From NCBI GenBank assembly GCA_040389065.1, contig JAZKAR010000029.1, forward strand, positions 1 through 64,000: DNA of 64,000 nt. Direction: 5' to 3'. Position numbers and translations under genes: made by a program. Below the pieces are notes generated by a model, which was not told the DNA's origin, searched no databases, and saw nothing but the letters and a program-made list of their open reading frames with translations. This stretch comes from JAZKAR01 sp040389065 (GTDB lineage Bacteria > Pseudomonadota > Gammaproteobacteria > Burkholderiales > Casimicrobiaceae). Positions 35,823 to 45,323 of the stretch are shown here, in pieces. The number at the start of each line of letters is the position of its first letter. The first letter of the stretch is position 1.

Positions 35823-36476
35823 ATGAGCAGCCTAATCAGTAACCTAGGCCAAGCATCCTCAGCAATGTTGCGATCTACGCAACCGCAACGCTCGACGCCT
35901 TCTGAGCTTGTCGATAAGGTCTTTGCTCAACTTGATACGAACGCTAAAGGTTACCTTGACAAAGCAGATATCCAAACGGCTTATAACAACGTCACTTCCG
36001 CTTCTGCCAATACCGATACTGCCAGCTCTAAAACGGACGCTTTGTTTGAAGCATTAGATAATAATAATGATGGGCAAATCACTAAGCAGGAAATGAAAGA
36101 TACCCTGCAAAAATTTTCTGATCAGTTAGATAACCAGTTTAATGAAATGAGAACTTCAGGGCCGTCTAATGAAGCCAGGCCAGCGGGTGGGCCGCCTCCA
36201 GGCGGTGGCGGTGGAAAACCTGGAGGAACTGAAGAGTCAGCGTCTACCTCTAGTAGTGCATTCGACCCTGCGGATACCAATCAAGATGGTAAGGTAAGCG
36301 AAACAGAACGTCTTGCTTATCAACAAAGCCAACAAGCTTCATCAACCAGTCAATCTAGCGAATCGGCTGTACAAAAAACAGTCATGCAGTTGATGAAAGC
36401 CTACGGGGCTGCTGAGCAAAATACTCCAGAAGCATATGGAGCATATGCAACCAATCCGGTTTCAATTACTGTTTAA
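35823..36476 (+). CDS. EF-hand calcium-binding protein
   Basis: This 217-residue protein has EF-hand loops at about residue 40 (DTNAKGYLDKAD, weaker), 80 (DNNNDGQITKQE, canonical) and 158 (DTNQDGKVSETE, canonical). A low-complexity Gly/Pro-rich linker lies at about 120-140, and Ser/Gln-rich stretches follow. No signal peptide is evident. The start ATG 35823 is preceded by GGAG, and an upstream in-frame ATG at 35775 lacks one. It probably senses or buffers Ca2+; the partner is unknown. Similar EF-hand proteins occur in plant- and host-associated proteobacteria. Confidence 0.85.
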   Translation: MSSLISNLGQASSAMLRSTQPQRSTPSELVDKVFAQLDTNAKGYLDKADIQTAYNNVTSASANTDTASSKTDALFEALDNNNDGQITKQEMKDTLQKFSDQLDNQFNEMRTSGPSNEARPAGGPPPGGGGGKPGGTEESASTSSSAFDPADTNQDGKVSETERLAYQQSQQASSTSQSSESAVQKTVMQLMKAYGAAEQNTPEAYGAYATNPVSITV

Positions 36477-36550
36477 ATACACTATTCCTCGTGCTATCTT
36501 TCGCTCCCATAAAAAGGGCATACATATTCTTATAAACGTGAATGCATACG

Positions 36551-37159
36551 TTATTTATGCTTAGGAGGCACACCTGCCTTTTGCTGCGGTTGCCACAAGG
36601 TATCGGGCATCAGCGCTTCTTGATTAATAAACCGTGCAAAAGCAAATAGAGTATCAGAAAGCCGATTCAAATATTGGCGCATCGGTAACGACTGCGGCTC
36701 CATTTCATGCAGCCGCACTACACAACGCTCGGCACGCCGGCATACTGTACGAGCAATATGCGCCTGAGCAGCACCAGCATGACCGCCAGGTAAAATAAAC
36801 TCTTTTAAAGGCTCTACGAAATAGAGAAAGTGCGCTGTCCACGCTTCTAAACCTTGGATATGCTCTTCTTTAATAAACGATTTCTCAGGTAAAGCAAGTT
36901 CGCTCCCTAACTCAAAAAGCTGGTGCTGAAGATCGTTAAGAAAAACGCAGTATACCGACTCACTTCCCATTAACTCTAGTACAGCACATTGCAGCAAACC
37001 TAAATGACTATTTAGCTCATCAACAGCGCCTAACGCCTCAAAACGGTTATGTGACTTACTGTAGCGCTGACCATTCGCTAACCCAGTAGTGCCATCATCT
37101 CCTGTTCGAGTGGTTAACGAAGATAAGCGAAATTGATCATCAGACTGTTTAGTGTTCAC
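36551..37159 (-). CDS. Cob(I)alamin adenosyltransferase, PduO type
   Basis: This 202-residue enzyme transfers the adenosyl group of ATP to cob(I)alamin to make adenosylcobalamin. The PduO/MMAB signatures are TRTGDDGTTGLANGQRYSK near residue 17 (ATP loop), EALGAVDELNSHLGL near 41, FILPGGHAGAAQAHIARTVCRRAER near 120 (listed here in part), and LNRLSDTLFAFAR near 165. No B12-dependent enzyme is adjacent. A palindromic element copy lies just upstream of its start. Confidence 0.93.
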   Translation of the reverse strand: MNTKQSDDQFRLSSLTTRTGDDGTTGLANGQRYSKSHNRFEALGAVDELNSHLGLLQCAVLELMGSESVYCVFLNDLQHQLFELGSELALPEKSFIKEEHIQGLEAWTAHFLYFVEPLKEFILPGGHAGAAQAHIARTVCRRAERCVVRLHEMEPQSLPMRQYLNRLSDTLFAFARFINQEALMPDTLWQPQQKAGVPPKHK

Positions 37160-37542
37160 AATGCCCTCTCAAAAATGGTAGAAGTTATGCGGTCGGGTTC
37201 TCTCAACGAGTTGGCAGCTTGTTATAGTCTGCGGTCGTATTTTGGATACTGTCATGCGTTGCCATGCAGGGCATCTTATGCCTTAAGTGAACTCATAACT
37301 TCTCAATAGGATAAATATTTAGCTCAAAATACCTTGTATAAGCTATAAGCCATAACTACTTTAAATGCTTTTAGTCAGGCATGTCTTGTGCTGAACTCTA
37401 CAGTTAAGATACAACTATGATTTGAAAAATTCGATCTGAAGAATAATATAACGCAAAATTGCTCCAACCAGGTATAGCGACCTACATACTATAAGTATGC
37501 TTTGCCACCAGAACGGTTTTGCGTCAGCTCTAAATTATAATA
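37160..37542. other. Intergenic region between the adenosyltransferase and PilZ-like genes
   Basis: It contains one palindromic element (37179-37304). The remaining 240 bases show no supported gene or RNA. Confidence 0.45.
37179..37304 (-). repeat. Palindromic intergenic element, copy 8
   Basis: Left end TAGAAGTTATGCGGTCGGGT, core GCGTTGCCATGCAGGGCATC, right end AACTCATAACTTCT. Orientation is opposite to the 31415 copy. It begins 20 bases upstream of the cobalamin adenosyltransferase start. Confidence 0.7.
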
Positions 37543-39093
37543 CTACGAAGAAGCCTTGGGTTTGGCTGAAACAAAATGAAATATTGCTAAAGAAGCTGTT
37601 TGCTCAATACAATCTGCACATTGCCATAAGCTTAAGGTATCTGTATCTTGGGCTAACAAAAGCTGCCCAGTCTGGCATAAACCGCTTGCTAACAAAAAGC
37701 GGGTGGTATTTGGCACATCATCTTCTACAGCCAGTTGAATTGCCCATTGAAATGATATGGGTGGGCTATTAGTACCTTGCCGATGGTCAAAAGCAGGCCT
37801 TAGCTTAATAGGCTTGGGCGCTCCATAAATAAGTTGTACGCCAAACTCTACAGCTTCGCCCACAATCGCAGTACGCATCCAACGCAATGTTGCAAGCAAG
37901 GGCGGGTCATTCTCAAAATAAATATAGACTAACTCGCCTATGCAAAGAGCGGGAGGGTTTTCTCCTAAAATTCTGAACGCATAGCCCGTGCTAGTATGAT
38001 TCGCTAAGATAGCATTTGTTTTAAAAACAACCTGCTCTGCCGGAAGGCTTAAGCGTTCGGCAACAGCTCTAACACCCAATACTAATTCCACCTCTCCTGA
38101 CACCGGCACGCGTGAATGACGGCGTACCCAATCTCCACGCCAGAAACGATTTAAATGCTCTAATAAATGCTGCCGCTGATTACGCTCAACTAATGAATAC
38201 TCAGCGTAAGGCCCATCAGGATTATTCAATTGCCCTCGGGCTTGCTCTAAATTTTCAACAACACGTTGTAAATTTACACCAATACATACCTCACCACGCG
38301 GTAAAGAAATAGGCGAGTTAGGCGTCGATTGCAAGGGAAACCGAGGCGGATAATCTTGCATCGTAGGAATTTTAAGGGTGCTAGGGCTATCTGGTAAATC
38401 AGGATATAACTCTAAAAATACGCTAAAACGCGCAATATATTCATTTAAAATCGGCCACTGTTCAGGGCGAAAACTATAAGGGTTAGCTAACCCTAACAAT
38501 ACTAATTGAGCGTAACTATACGCTAGCGTGTAACCAGGTTTATCAGGCTGAAGCGCGCGATTATGAAGCTGTTTACGCATAGCAAACGCAAAACACTGAT
38601 GAAGATCACACCACAAACCTGCGGGAACCGTTTGATAACTTAAAACACTGACTACTAAAATTCGACCCGAAACCTGCTGAATGCGTAAAATTAATGAAAG
38701 CACTAAGCTTTCAGGTAGTTTGTTACCTGCAGTAGTAATGGTATCGTTTAATAACCGCTTATAACCTGATACGATTTCCTGGCACATTCTTAACGCCAGA
38801 TCAGCCGCACTTCTTGCTTCGCCTTTTAATGGTTGAGGCGCCAATACGAACATACGTTCTAAAGCATCCCAAACCGTTTGAGCACTTTGTTGATAACGCT
38901 CTAACCAACTGGCACGTTCGTCAAAACGCATAGGTAAACGATTAAATGTTGCAAGGCTTTCCGTTAAAATATATGCCGCATTCATAGGAGGCATTTCGGC
39001 AAGCGTATCCCAATGCAAGCTCATTTGCGTGAGAATATCCGATACTTTCCCTGGAATATTCATCAACTCTGGAAAGGTGAGTACCAACTCCAT
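37543..39093 (-). CDS. PilZ-like domain protein
   Basis: In this 516-residue soluble protein, residues 1-300 are helical and not recognised. The C-terminal 180 residues look like a PilZ domain. RRHSRVPVSGEVELVLG near residue 325 gives the RxxxR c-di-GMP-binding motif, and NHTSTGYAFRI near 372 is a variant of the D/N-x-S-x-x-G motif with Thr for Ser. It would bind c-di-GMP, fitting the two phosphodiesterases in the window. It is divergent from flhB, which hints at motility control, but that is inference. Confidence 0.65.
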   Translation of the reverse strand: MELVLTFPELMNIPGKVSDILTQMSLHWDTLAEMPPMNAAYILTESLATFNRLPMRFDERASWLERYQQSAQTVWDALERMFVLAPQPLKGEARSAADLALRMCQEIVSGYKRLLNDTITTAGNKLPESLVLSLILRIQQVSGRILVVSVLSYQTVPAGLWCDLHQCFAFAMRKQLHNRALQPDKPGYTLAYSYAQLVLLGLANPYSFRPEQWPILNEYIARFSVFLELYPDLPDSPSTLKIPTMQDYPPRFPLQSTPNSPISLPRGEVCIGVNLQRVVENLEQARGQLNNPDGPYAEYSLVERNQRQHLLEHLNRFWRGDWVRRHSRVPVSGEVELVLGVRAVAERLSLPAEQVVFKTNAILANHTSTGYAFRILGENPPALCIGELVYIYFENDPPLLATLRWMRTAIVGEAVEFGVQLIYGAPKPIKLRPAFDHRQGTNSPPISFQWAIQLAVEDDVPNTTRFLLASGLCQTGQLLLAQDTDTLSLWQCADCIEQTASLAIFHFVSAKPKASS

Positions 39094-39487
39094 CCTATTA
39101 TCCTTTTAACCTAAATCCGGGAGTGAATACCGGGCAGTTAAACACCTGAAATAGTCATTTGTGACACTCCCAAAAGCTCCAAGCATCATCTTCATATAGC
39201 TATCCTGCAAGGACTAATATATTTTTGTATACGATCAATGTCTACAAAATACATCACCATCTCATCTAAATTCCATCTAAAAATAACACTATCATTTTTA
39301 GTTGCTAAGGCAGTGTTACACTTTATATTCATTTGTTTTACTCTTAGGCGTTACACAAAAGTGTTCTAGCAAGACGTAGCAGCGAAAACAGTACTTAATA
39401 GTACGGCTAGATGCCATGCCATAACACCCTTACGCAATTTTGTGTAAGCCCTATCTCCTCTTATCGGCGCGATTACTCTAAATATAT
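39094..39487. other. Divergent region between the PilZ-like gene and flhB
   Basis: It holds a palindromic structure at 39347-39450 ending 38 bases before flhB. The ATG of flhB has no obvious ribosome binding site. No flagellar sigma-28 or sigma-54 promoter was recognised. Confidence 0.45.
39347..39450 (+). repeat. Variant palindromic element upstream of flhB
   Basis: The ends GGCGTTACACAAAA and TTTTGTGTAAGCC pair over 13 bases with one bulge. The inner stretch GCGAAAACAGTACTTAATAG and TACGGC resembles the core GCAGACAGTACAAGTAGTAC of the main family, although the ends differ. It may be a second subfamily. Confidence 0.5.
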
Positions 39488-40657
39488 ATGGCAGAAGATT
39501 CCGACGAAGAAAAGACCGAATCGCCCTCTGACAGGCGACTTGAACGCGCCCGAGAAGAAGGTAACATTCCACGCTCGAGAGAGTTAAGCAGCGTATTAAT
39601 GCTTGTTGCCATGGCTTCTATACTTTACGGCTCAAGTCAGCATTTAAGAGACTCTATGTTTAGCTTAATGCGGGCAGGTTTAATATTTAACCTGGAGTCA
39701 GCCAGCTCTCCTGAATACATGACTGAACGCTTCGCAGAACTTATTATGCCCGTTGCAAAATTATGGATGCCTATGATGTTTGGTATTGCCGTATTAGTAG
39801 CGGTTGCTAATATTTTAGTAGGGGGTTGGTATTTTAACCCCGACTCTCTCATGCCTAAATTTGATCGAGTGAATCCCTTTAAAGGCTTAGGGCGTTTATT
39901 TTCTAAACATAGTGTAGAAGAGCTTGTAAAAGCCATGATTAAATCAGGATGGCTCTCTATCGTTGCTGTCTGGCTATTAATTAAGTATCAAGGCGTTACC
40001 TTTACCTTAGGATTAGTACCCTCTCCCACTGCCTTTTATGATGCTAGTGCATGGTTAGGCGAAATGTTTATGCGGTTAAGTGCCGCGCTACTGGTTATTG
40101 TATTTATTGAAGTACCTTGGGTATTGTATAGCTACTACAAATCACTGAGCATGACAAAAGAAGAACTGCGTGAAGAAGCGAAAGAGTCAGATGGTGACCC
40201 GCATATTAAAGCGCGTATTCGTCAATTACAGCGCGATGCTGCACGAAAAAGAATGATGACGCAGGTTCCTAAAGCGAATGTCGTTATCGTCAACCCCACA
40301 CGCTATGCTGTTGCCTTGCGCTATGAAGCGAGCATGACTGCACCGCAAATTGTGGCAAAAGGTATGGGGCGTGTGGCACAACGTATTCGCGATATCGCTA
40401 CCGAAAATGAAATTTCTATCGTATCTGCACCGCCTGTCGCCAGAGCGCTCTATTATCATGGCGATTTAGAAAGAACGATTCCAGCCACCTTATTTTCTGC
40501 AGTTGCTGAAGTACTCGCCTATGTCTATCAGATGGAAGAAGCCACCACTTACCGCCGCCCTGAACCTCTATTACCCACTGAATGGTCGGTGCCAGAAGAA
40601 TTAGATGTGAAAGATACCGGGGCTGAAGAAGAGGATGATGAGGAAGAAATACGCTAA
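39488..40657 (+). CDS. flhB: Flagellar type III export switch protein FlhB
   Basis: This 389-residue flagellar export-gate protein switches export from rod/hook to filament substrates. The N-terminus EKTESPSDRRLERAREEGNI is typical. Four TM helices lie between about 30 and 210. The cytosolic domain contains the autocleavage region as VNPTRYAVALRYE near 270, where the usual NPTH is NPTR. An acidic tail (EEEDDEEE) ends the protein. FlhA, FlhF or other flagellar genes are not adjacent, so the gene is isolated here. YscU-type homologues are possible, but the sequence looks flagellar. Confidence 0.92.
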   Translation: MAEDSDEEKTESPSDRRLERAREEGNIPRSRELSSVLMLVAMASILYGSSQHLRDSMFSLMRAGLIFNLESASSPEYMTERFAELIMPVAKLWMPMMFGIAVLVAVANILVGGWYFNPDSLMPKFDRVNPFKGLGRLFSKHSVEELVKAMIKSGWLSIVAVWLLIKYQGVTFTLGLVPSPTAFYDASAWLGEMFMRLSAALLVIVFIEVPWVLYSYYKSLSMTKEELREEAKESDGDPHIKARIRQLQRDAARKRMMTQVPKANVVIVNPTRYAVALRYEASMTAPQIVAKGMGRVAQRIRDIATENEISIVSAPPVARALYYHGDLERTIPATLFSAVAEVLAYVYQMEEATTYRRPEPLLPTEWSVPEELDVKDTGAEEEDDEEEIR

Positions 40658-40729
40658 AACTTCATGATGAAACTTCATCTTTAACTTCTTTCGCCAGCGC
40701 TTTAACATCTATCGAAATCTATCTATTTT

Positions 40730-41668
40730 TCAAATTAGCCCTGAAATTCCCTTGCCGCGGTAAATAACCAAATGATCTTGGAACTGAATTAAAGGCAAAC
40801 CACGGCTCCATAGTTTCTCGTAGATATATTCGGTTACTTCCTTCTGCTGCGCCTCGCTGAATGTATGAACATTTGGATGTAGCAAGATCATCCATACCAC
40901 CGACATAAAAAGCTCAAAATCTTCGACAAAGAAATCAACACGGCTTGATTTCGTTAACACCTGAGCATCGTCAAAACGTGGAGTAGCTCTAAGTTTTTCG
41001 GCACATACATTCAGATCCTGATCATTAGAATGATCAAAAAATTTACCAGCAAAATGGTTGTATAACCATGTTGTACTCGTAGGCTCATCACTACGACTTG
41101 CCATCAACACAACATGAACTGCTCCAGACACATCAGAAACTGAATCATTTACCAATAAATGCTCATAAATGTCTGATAAAAAATTGTCCCAAAAACTCAT
41201 TGGGCTGTAATACAACGAATGATGAAGCGTAATTAATGTCATGCATTGATTATCAAGATACTCTTTGCGAAAACGCAATACTGATTCTGTATCGCACAGT
41301 GCTTTGCAGTAATCATCATGAATAGTATGCAAATGGTGAATATTCTGGCGCTCGATGCGTTCTTTGATCACCTCTAGAGCAGCGCTTTCAATGTCTAGCA
41401 GATAAAATCCTCCGCGAAACGCCGACTCTAAAATTCGAAATTGCGGCTCATTACTAGAACCAATAGACAATGCTTTTAAGGGCTCATCAAGCGGCAATGA
41501 CTTGTTGAGTGTACGAAGCACTCGCGCTAACGTACCAGCAATATCTACTTTATCATTACTATAGCGTGACCATATTTTATCTTGCTGATACATATGACGA
41601 TTTGCTGCACGTAACCCAAGCTGTATCCGCTCTTCAACTGCTAGAGAACGAGGCATCGCTCGACTCAT
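40730..41668 (-). CDS. Class I SAM methyltransferase-like protein
   Basis: In this 312-residue protein, residues 60-185 fit a Rossmann-type methyltransferase: LKALSIGSSNEPQFRILESA near residue 64 (motif I), YLLDIES near 88 (acidic end of strand 2), HHSLYYSP near 148. The C-terminal 100 residues are helical. The substrate is unknown. It runs tail to tail with flhB and is separated from the PhnA gene by 71 bases. Confidence 0.6.
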   Translation of the reverse strand: MSRAMPRSLAVEERIQLGLRAANRHMYQQDKIWSRYSNDKVDIAGTLARVLRTLNKSLPLDEPLKALSIGSSNEPQFRILESAFRGGFYLLDIESAALEVIKERIERQNIHHLHTIHDDYCKALCDTESVLRFRKEYLDNQCMTLITLHHSLYYSPMSFWDNFLSDIYEHLLVNDSVSDVSGAVHVVLMASRSDEPTSTTWLYNHFAGKFFDHSNDQDLNVCAEKLRATPRFDDAQVLTKSSRVDFFVEDFELFMSVVWMILLHPNVHTFSEAQQKEVTEYIYEKLWSRGLPLIQFQDHLVIYRGKGISGLI

Positions 41669-41739
41669 AGAATTTTCCCCGTAAAAAATTTAGTTATACA
41701 TAATATTTTAGATACTACGCTACATACCTTCTCTTAAAC

Positions 41740-42078
41740 TCAAGCCTTTTTAACGAACTCTGATTTCAATTGCATTGCCCCAATGCCTTCAATTTTGCAA
41801 TCGATATCATGATCGCCTTCTACTAAACGTATGCTTTTAACTTTTGTTCCTACTTTTACGACTAACGAAGAACCTTTAACTTTGAGATCTTTTATTACTG
41901 TAACGCTATCGCCATCCTTTAACACATTGCCATTGGAATCGCGTACAACGTAGCTATCTTGGCTTTCAACATCAGCCTGTTTTGCCCACTCATTGGCGCA
42001 CTCAGGGCAAACATACATAGCATGATCTTCATAGGTATATTCTGAATTACACTGCGGGCAATTTGGCAAATCGCTCAT
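41740..42078 (-). CDS. PhnA/YjdM zinc-ribbon protein
   Basis: This 112-residue protein has a four-cysteine zinc ribbon CPQC...CPEC at residues 7-30, then the PhnA C-terminal beta-barrel with DSNGNVLKDGDSVTVIKDLK and LKSEFVKK at the end. It was historically tied to alkylphosphonate use, but the real role of YjdM-type proteins is unclear. No other phosphonate genes are nearby. Confidence 0.92.
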   Translation of the reverse strand: MSDLPNCPQCNSEYTYEDHAMYVCPECANEWAKQADVESQDSYVVRDSNGNVLKDGDSVTVIKDLKVKGSSLVVKVGTKVKSIRLVEGDHDIDCKIEGIGAMQLKSEFVKKA

Positions 42079-42192
42079 TTTTTTCCTTTTATTTATTTAC
42101 TTAGCGAAGGTAACCGACTCTTGTTAACAATTAACTTACTTAAAGGCTTATTTAAAGACTCACTTACTTTAGCCGTATCTACTGCCTACCTA

Positions 42193-42609
42193 CTACTCTA
42201 CCCGCTTCAGTAAATCCAAATAGGTTTCTGTATCAGGCCAAGCACCATTGCGTTGTGCCTGCTCAATAATATCACCCAGGCAAACCATCATTTTATGATA
42301 AGCCTCGTGCTCTTCATTCGTCTTACATAATCGTTCCCAGCACGCGCGTATTCCGGGCGGATGATCAATCGCAATTTGTTCTTCTAAGGCCAGGTGCAAA
42401 GAAAGATGCAAAAAAGGAGGCTGCATACCGGGCATGGCTTTTCGATCTACCGCAGATTCATCTGCCAGCCAGGCATGGTATTCAGGATGCCGCTCAATAA
42501 TTGCCGCCACGATGCTTTCTAAAGGAGTAAGCACGTGCTTTTGTTGGTACTTACTCCATGCCGCTATAAAAAACTGGCGCACTTCACTAACACTAGGATT
42601 AAACAACAT
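42193..42609 (-). CDS. DUF1841 family protein
   Basis: This 138-residue protein starts MLFNPSVSEVRQFFIAAWSK and is rich in His and Glu (LHLSLHLALEEQIAIDHPPG near residue 75), which matches the DUF1841 family. The function is unknown. I took ATG 42609, which overlaps the end of nth by 11 bases, so translation is probably coupled. The longer frame to 42783 lies inside nth. The nth-DUF1841 pair is common in betaproteobacteria. Confidence 0.85.
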   Translation of the reverse strand: MLFNPSVSEVRQFFIAAWSKYQQKHVLTPLESIVAAIIERHPEYHAWLADESAVDRKAMPGMQPPFLHLSLHLALEEQIAIDHPPGIRACWERLCKTNEEHEAYHKMMVCLGDIIEQAQRNGAWPDTETYLDLLKRVE

Positions 42610-43246
42610 CCGCAAATTTTTCCTTTTCACTATACCGACAAACATCAAACACAACGCAGGCTCCACACCTCGGTGTTCGTGCCTGGCACACATAACGACC
42701 ATGCAACACAAGCCAATGATGTGCATGCTGCAAATACGGTTTTGGGGTACGCACCAATAAAGCCTCTTCAACCTCACGCACATTTTTACCAGGTGCTAAT
42801 TGTGTACGATTAGAGACACGAAAGATATGGGTATCCACTGCCATAGTAGGTTGATTAAAGGCTACATTGAGAATTACATTTGCTGTTTTTCGCCCTACAC
42901 CGGGCAAAGCCTCTAACGCCTCACGCGTACACGGCACTTCTCCTTGATGATGTTCAAGCAAAGCTGCACATAACCCGAGAACATGCTTAGTTTTATTTCG
43001 ATACAAACCTATTGTCTTTAAATACTCCATTAAGGTAGCTTCACCTAACGCTAAAATAGCTGCCGGAGTATTTGCAATCGGAAATAACTTGGCTGTGGCT
43101 TTATTTACACCTTTATCAGTGGCCTGTGCTGAAAGTACAACAGATACCAATAGCTCAAAAGGCGTACTAAATTGCAGTTCTGTTTCAGGGTGTGGCGTAT
43201 GCTCGGCTAATCGTTTAAAAAAAATCTCACGATCTTTGGCTGGCAT
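42599..43246 (-). CDS. nth: Endonuclease III
   Basis: This DNA glycosylase/AP lyase removes oxidised pyrimidines. From ATG 43246 it is 215 residues, close to E. coli Nth (211), and GAGGT lies just before that ATG. An alternative ATG at 43297 adds 17 residues. The helix-hairpin-helix LEALPGVGRKTANVILN holds the catalytic Lys, and AVDTHIFRVSNR holds the catalytic Asp. The [4Fe-4S] loop is C-x6-C-x2-C-x5-C near the C-terminus (CQARTPRCGACVVFDVC). Confidence 0.95.
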   Translation of the reverse strand: MPAKDREIFFKRLAEHTPHPETELQFSTPFELLVSVVLSAQATDKGVNKATAKLFPIANTPAAILALGEATLMEYLKTIGLYRNKTKHVLGLCAALLEHHQGEVPCTREALEALPGVGRKTANVILNVAFNQPTMAVDTHIFRVSNRTQLAPGKNVREVEEALLVRTPKPYLQHAHHWLVLHGRYVCQARTPRCGACVVFDVCRYSEKEKFADVV

Positions 43247-43360
43247 GCCACCTCGTAATAATGAGGGCTGAAGAGAGTTTTTAAGAGATGCTTTCATTGT
43301 CTATAAAATTCATTTAGCTTTATTTTTAGGACTGCAGTAATAGTAAATACATAAGGCAGT

Positions 43361-45079
43361 TTATACATAACTTTCTTGCAACAACAACATTAAATCGGTT
43401 TTTGCAATATAGCCTAATAATTTATTTTCGTCATTGATAACGGGAATACGTTCGCCTGAATGCCCTGCAAACACTTCTAACGCTCGCCCTAAACTACTTG
43501 ATTCAGATACCCGAGGATAATCTTTTCGTAAAAACTGAGGCGGTAATTGTAACCCTAGCTGTGAAGGTTTTTGCAGAATAGGGCGAATATCATGTAAAGA
43601 CACCGCCCCTAAAAAGTGCTTTTCATTATCAATAACATATACATTCTGCCACCGGCTTGCAACATAACGACGCTCAAATTCCTGTAACGAAGCAGTATGC
43701 AGCACGGTAGGCGGATCATTATGCATCATTTCTTTTACTGTCATCGTTGAGAAGTTAGTCGCCGTTTTTTCTGGTTTTAATGAATCTGCATACACTGAAC
43801 GTTGGCTGATACGGCTAGCAATAGAATACGCCATGACACATGCCAACATGGCAGGCAACATGACCTTGTAATTTCCAGTCATTTCGAAAATCATCAAAAT
43901 AGCCATTAGTGGCGCATGGGTCGTAGCCGCTAAAAAAGCAGCCATACCAGTTGCTGCATACACAGCAGAAGGCGCTAAAGATGGCCATAGCATATGCGCA
44001 CCTTCACCAAATATAAACCCTAACGCTGCCCCCATAAATAAAGAAGGCGTAAAAATCCCGCCTACTGTCCCTGAACCCACAGCAGCAACGGTGGCAACAA
44101 ACTTACATAGCGACACAATAATCAAAGCCTGCCACACCCATTGCCCATCGAGAATCTGATTCACTAAGCCATAACCATTCCCCCATACCTCAGGATGCAG
44201 TAAAGAAATAGCGCCGACGATCGCTCCGCCTATTCCTAATTTGAATGGAAATCCCAAAGGAATTTGCCTAAACCATTGGCGGGTGATAGCCATACTTTTT
44301 AAAAACACAGGAGCTACAAGCCCTGCAAGAATGCCTACCCCGCCATGCAAAAATATTTCAGCATCATACACTGTGGTAAAGAAAGGCATTTCATACACGG
44401 GTCTATGACCAAGAAAGGCATGAATCGTTAAATTAGAAACAACAGAAGCCACCAATAAAGGGCCTAAACTTTGGGCCGCAATCGATTTAAACACTATTTC
44501 AGAAATAAAAAGTGCTCCTGCTATCGGCGCATTATAGGCAGCGGTAATCCCGGCTGCTCCGCCACACGCAACGAGCAACCGCCGATCTAGCGCTGAGAGT
44601 GTAGACCACTTGCCAAATAATAAAGCTGTCATGGCAGAAAGTTGCACCATGGAGCCTTCTCGCCCTACTGAGCTTCCTGAAACAATCGACAAAATAGAAG
44701 AAAGGGCACGATACAATGACTGCTTAATATTCAAAGAGCCATCTTTTACAGAAATGGCTTCCATATAGTCAGTTGAGGTATTACTTGATTGACAACGCGA
44801 TGCCCATTGCAGCACATAACCGGCAACAATACCGCCTAAAGTAGGTATTAAAAAGCGCTTCCATAGCGGTAGTGCGCTAGCTACTTTTATAAGATCTTGA
44901 TGGCTGCCAAATAGCAACCGTCCTCCCCACTCAATACATTGACCAAATGCGAGCGTACTTAAGGCTCCTAAAAAACCTATCAGTGCCGCCATGCATAACA
45001 GCTTATGCATATCGCTAGGCTTTAAACGCTCTAATAGCCAAAGAAAAAAATTTGACGGAATAAAAAATCGCATCGTCAA
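43361..45079 (-). CDS. ClC-type chloride channel/antiporter with CBS domains
   Basis: This 572-residue protein has a ClC membrane domain at about 20-430 followed by two CBS domains (about 445-570). Selectivity motifs are SGSSVGREGSMVQLSA near residue 138, with the gating Glu, GALFISEIVFKS near 188, with the internal proton Glu position, and GSGTVGGIFTPSLFMGA near 335. It exchanges or conducts Cl- across the inner membrane. The CBS pair may sense adenine nucleotides. No operon partner is seen. Confidence 0.93.
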   Translation of the reverse strand: MTMRFFIPSNFFLWLLERLKPSDMHKLLCMAALIGFLGALSTLAFGQCIEWGGRLLFGSHQDLIKVASALPLWKRFLIPTLGGIVAGYVLQWASRCQSSNTSTDYMEAISVKDGSLNIKQSLYRALSSILSIVSGSSVGREGSMVQLSAMTALLFGKWSTLSALDRRLLVACGGAAGITAAYNAPIAGALFISEIVFKSIAAQSLGPLLVASVVSNLTIHAFLGHRPVYEMPFFTTVYDAEIFLHGGVGILAGLVAPVFLKSMAITRQWFRQIPLGFPFKLGIGGAIVGAISLLHPEVWGNGYGLVNQILDGQWVWQALIIVSLCKFVATVAAVGSGTVGGIFTPSLFMGAALGFIFGEGAHMLWPSLAPSAVYAATGMAAFLAATTHAPLMAILMIFEMTGNYKVMLPAMLACVMAYSIASRISQRSVYADSLKPEKTATNFSTMTVKEMMHNDPPTVLHTASLQEFERRYVASRWQNVYVIDNEKHFLGAVSLHDIRPILQKPSQLGLQLPPQFLRKDYPRVSESSSLGRALEVFAGHSGERIPVINDENKLLGYIAKTDLMLLLQESYV

Positions 45080-45323
45080 AGCCTTTGCATCAAAATTGAT
45101 ATACTTATCAAGTATACTTAATTACAAAAAAGAATATAAGTATGTCTTAGTTTTTTTGATGCATGCTTAATCAAGTTTTTTCGATTGCCGCTTTGCGAAT
45201 GCTGTATAAAATTTACAAAAAATTCCTCTACCACAGCATTAATGCAGGTAGGGCGCTAAAGATAAAAACCATTAAAAATGATGTTACGTTAGTCTAGTTT
45301 AAATGTTTTGTAGTTAAGATTTA

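Noticed and set aside
42610..42783. Longer N-terminus for the DUF1841 protein
   Set aside because: It would lie inside nth, and the family starts at MLFNPS.
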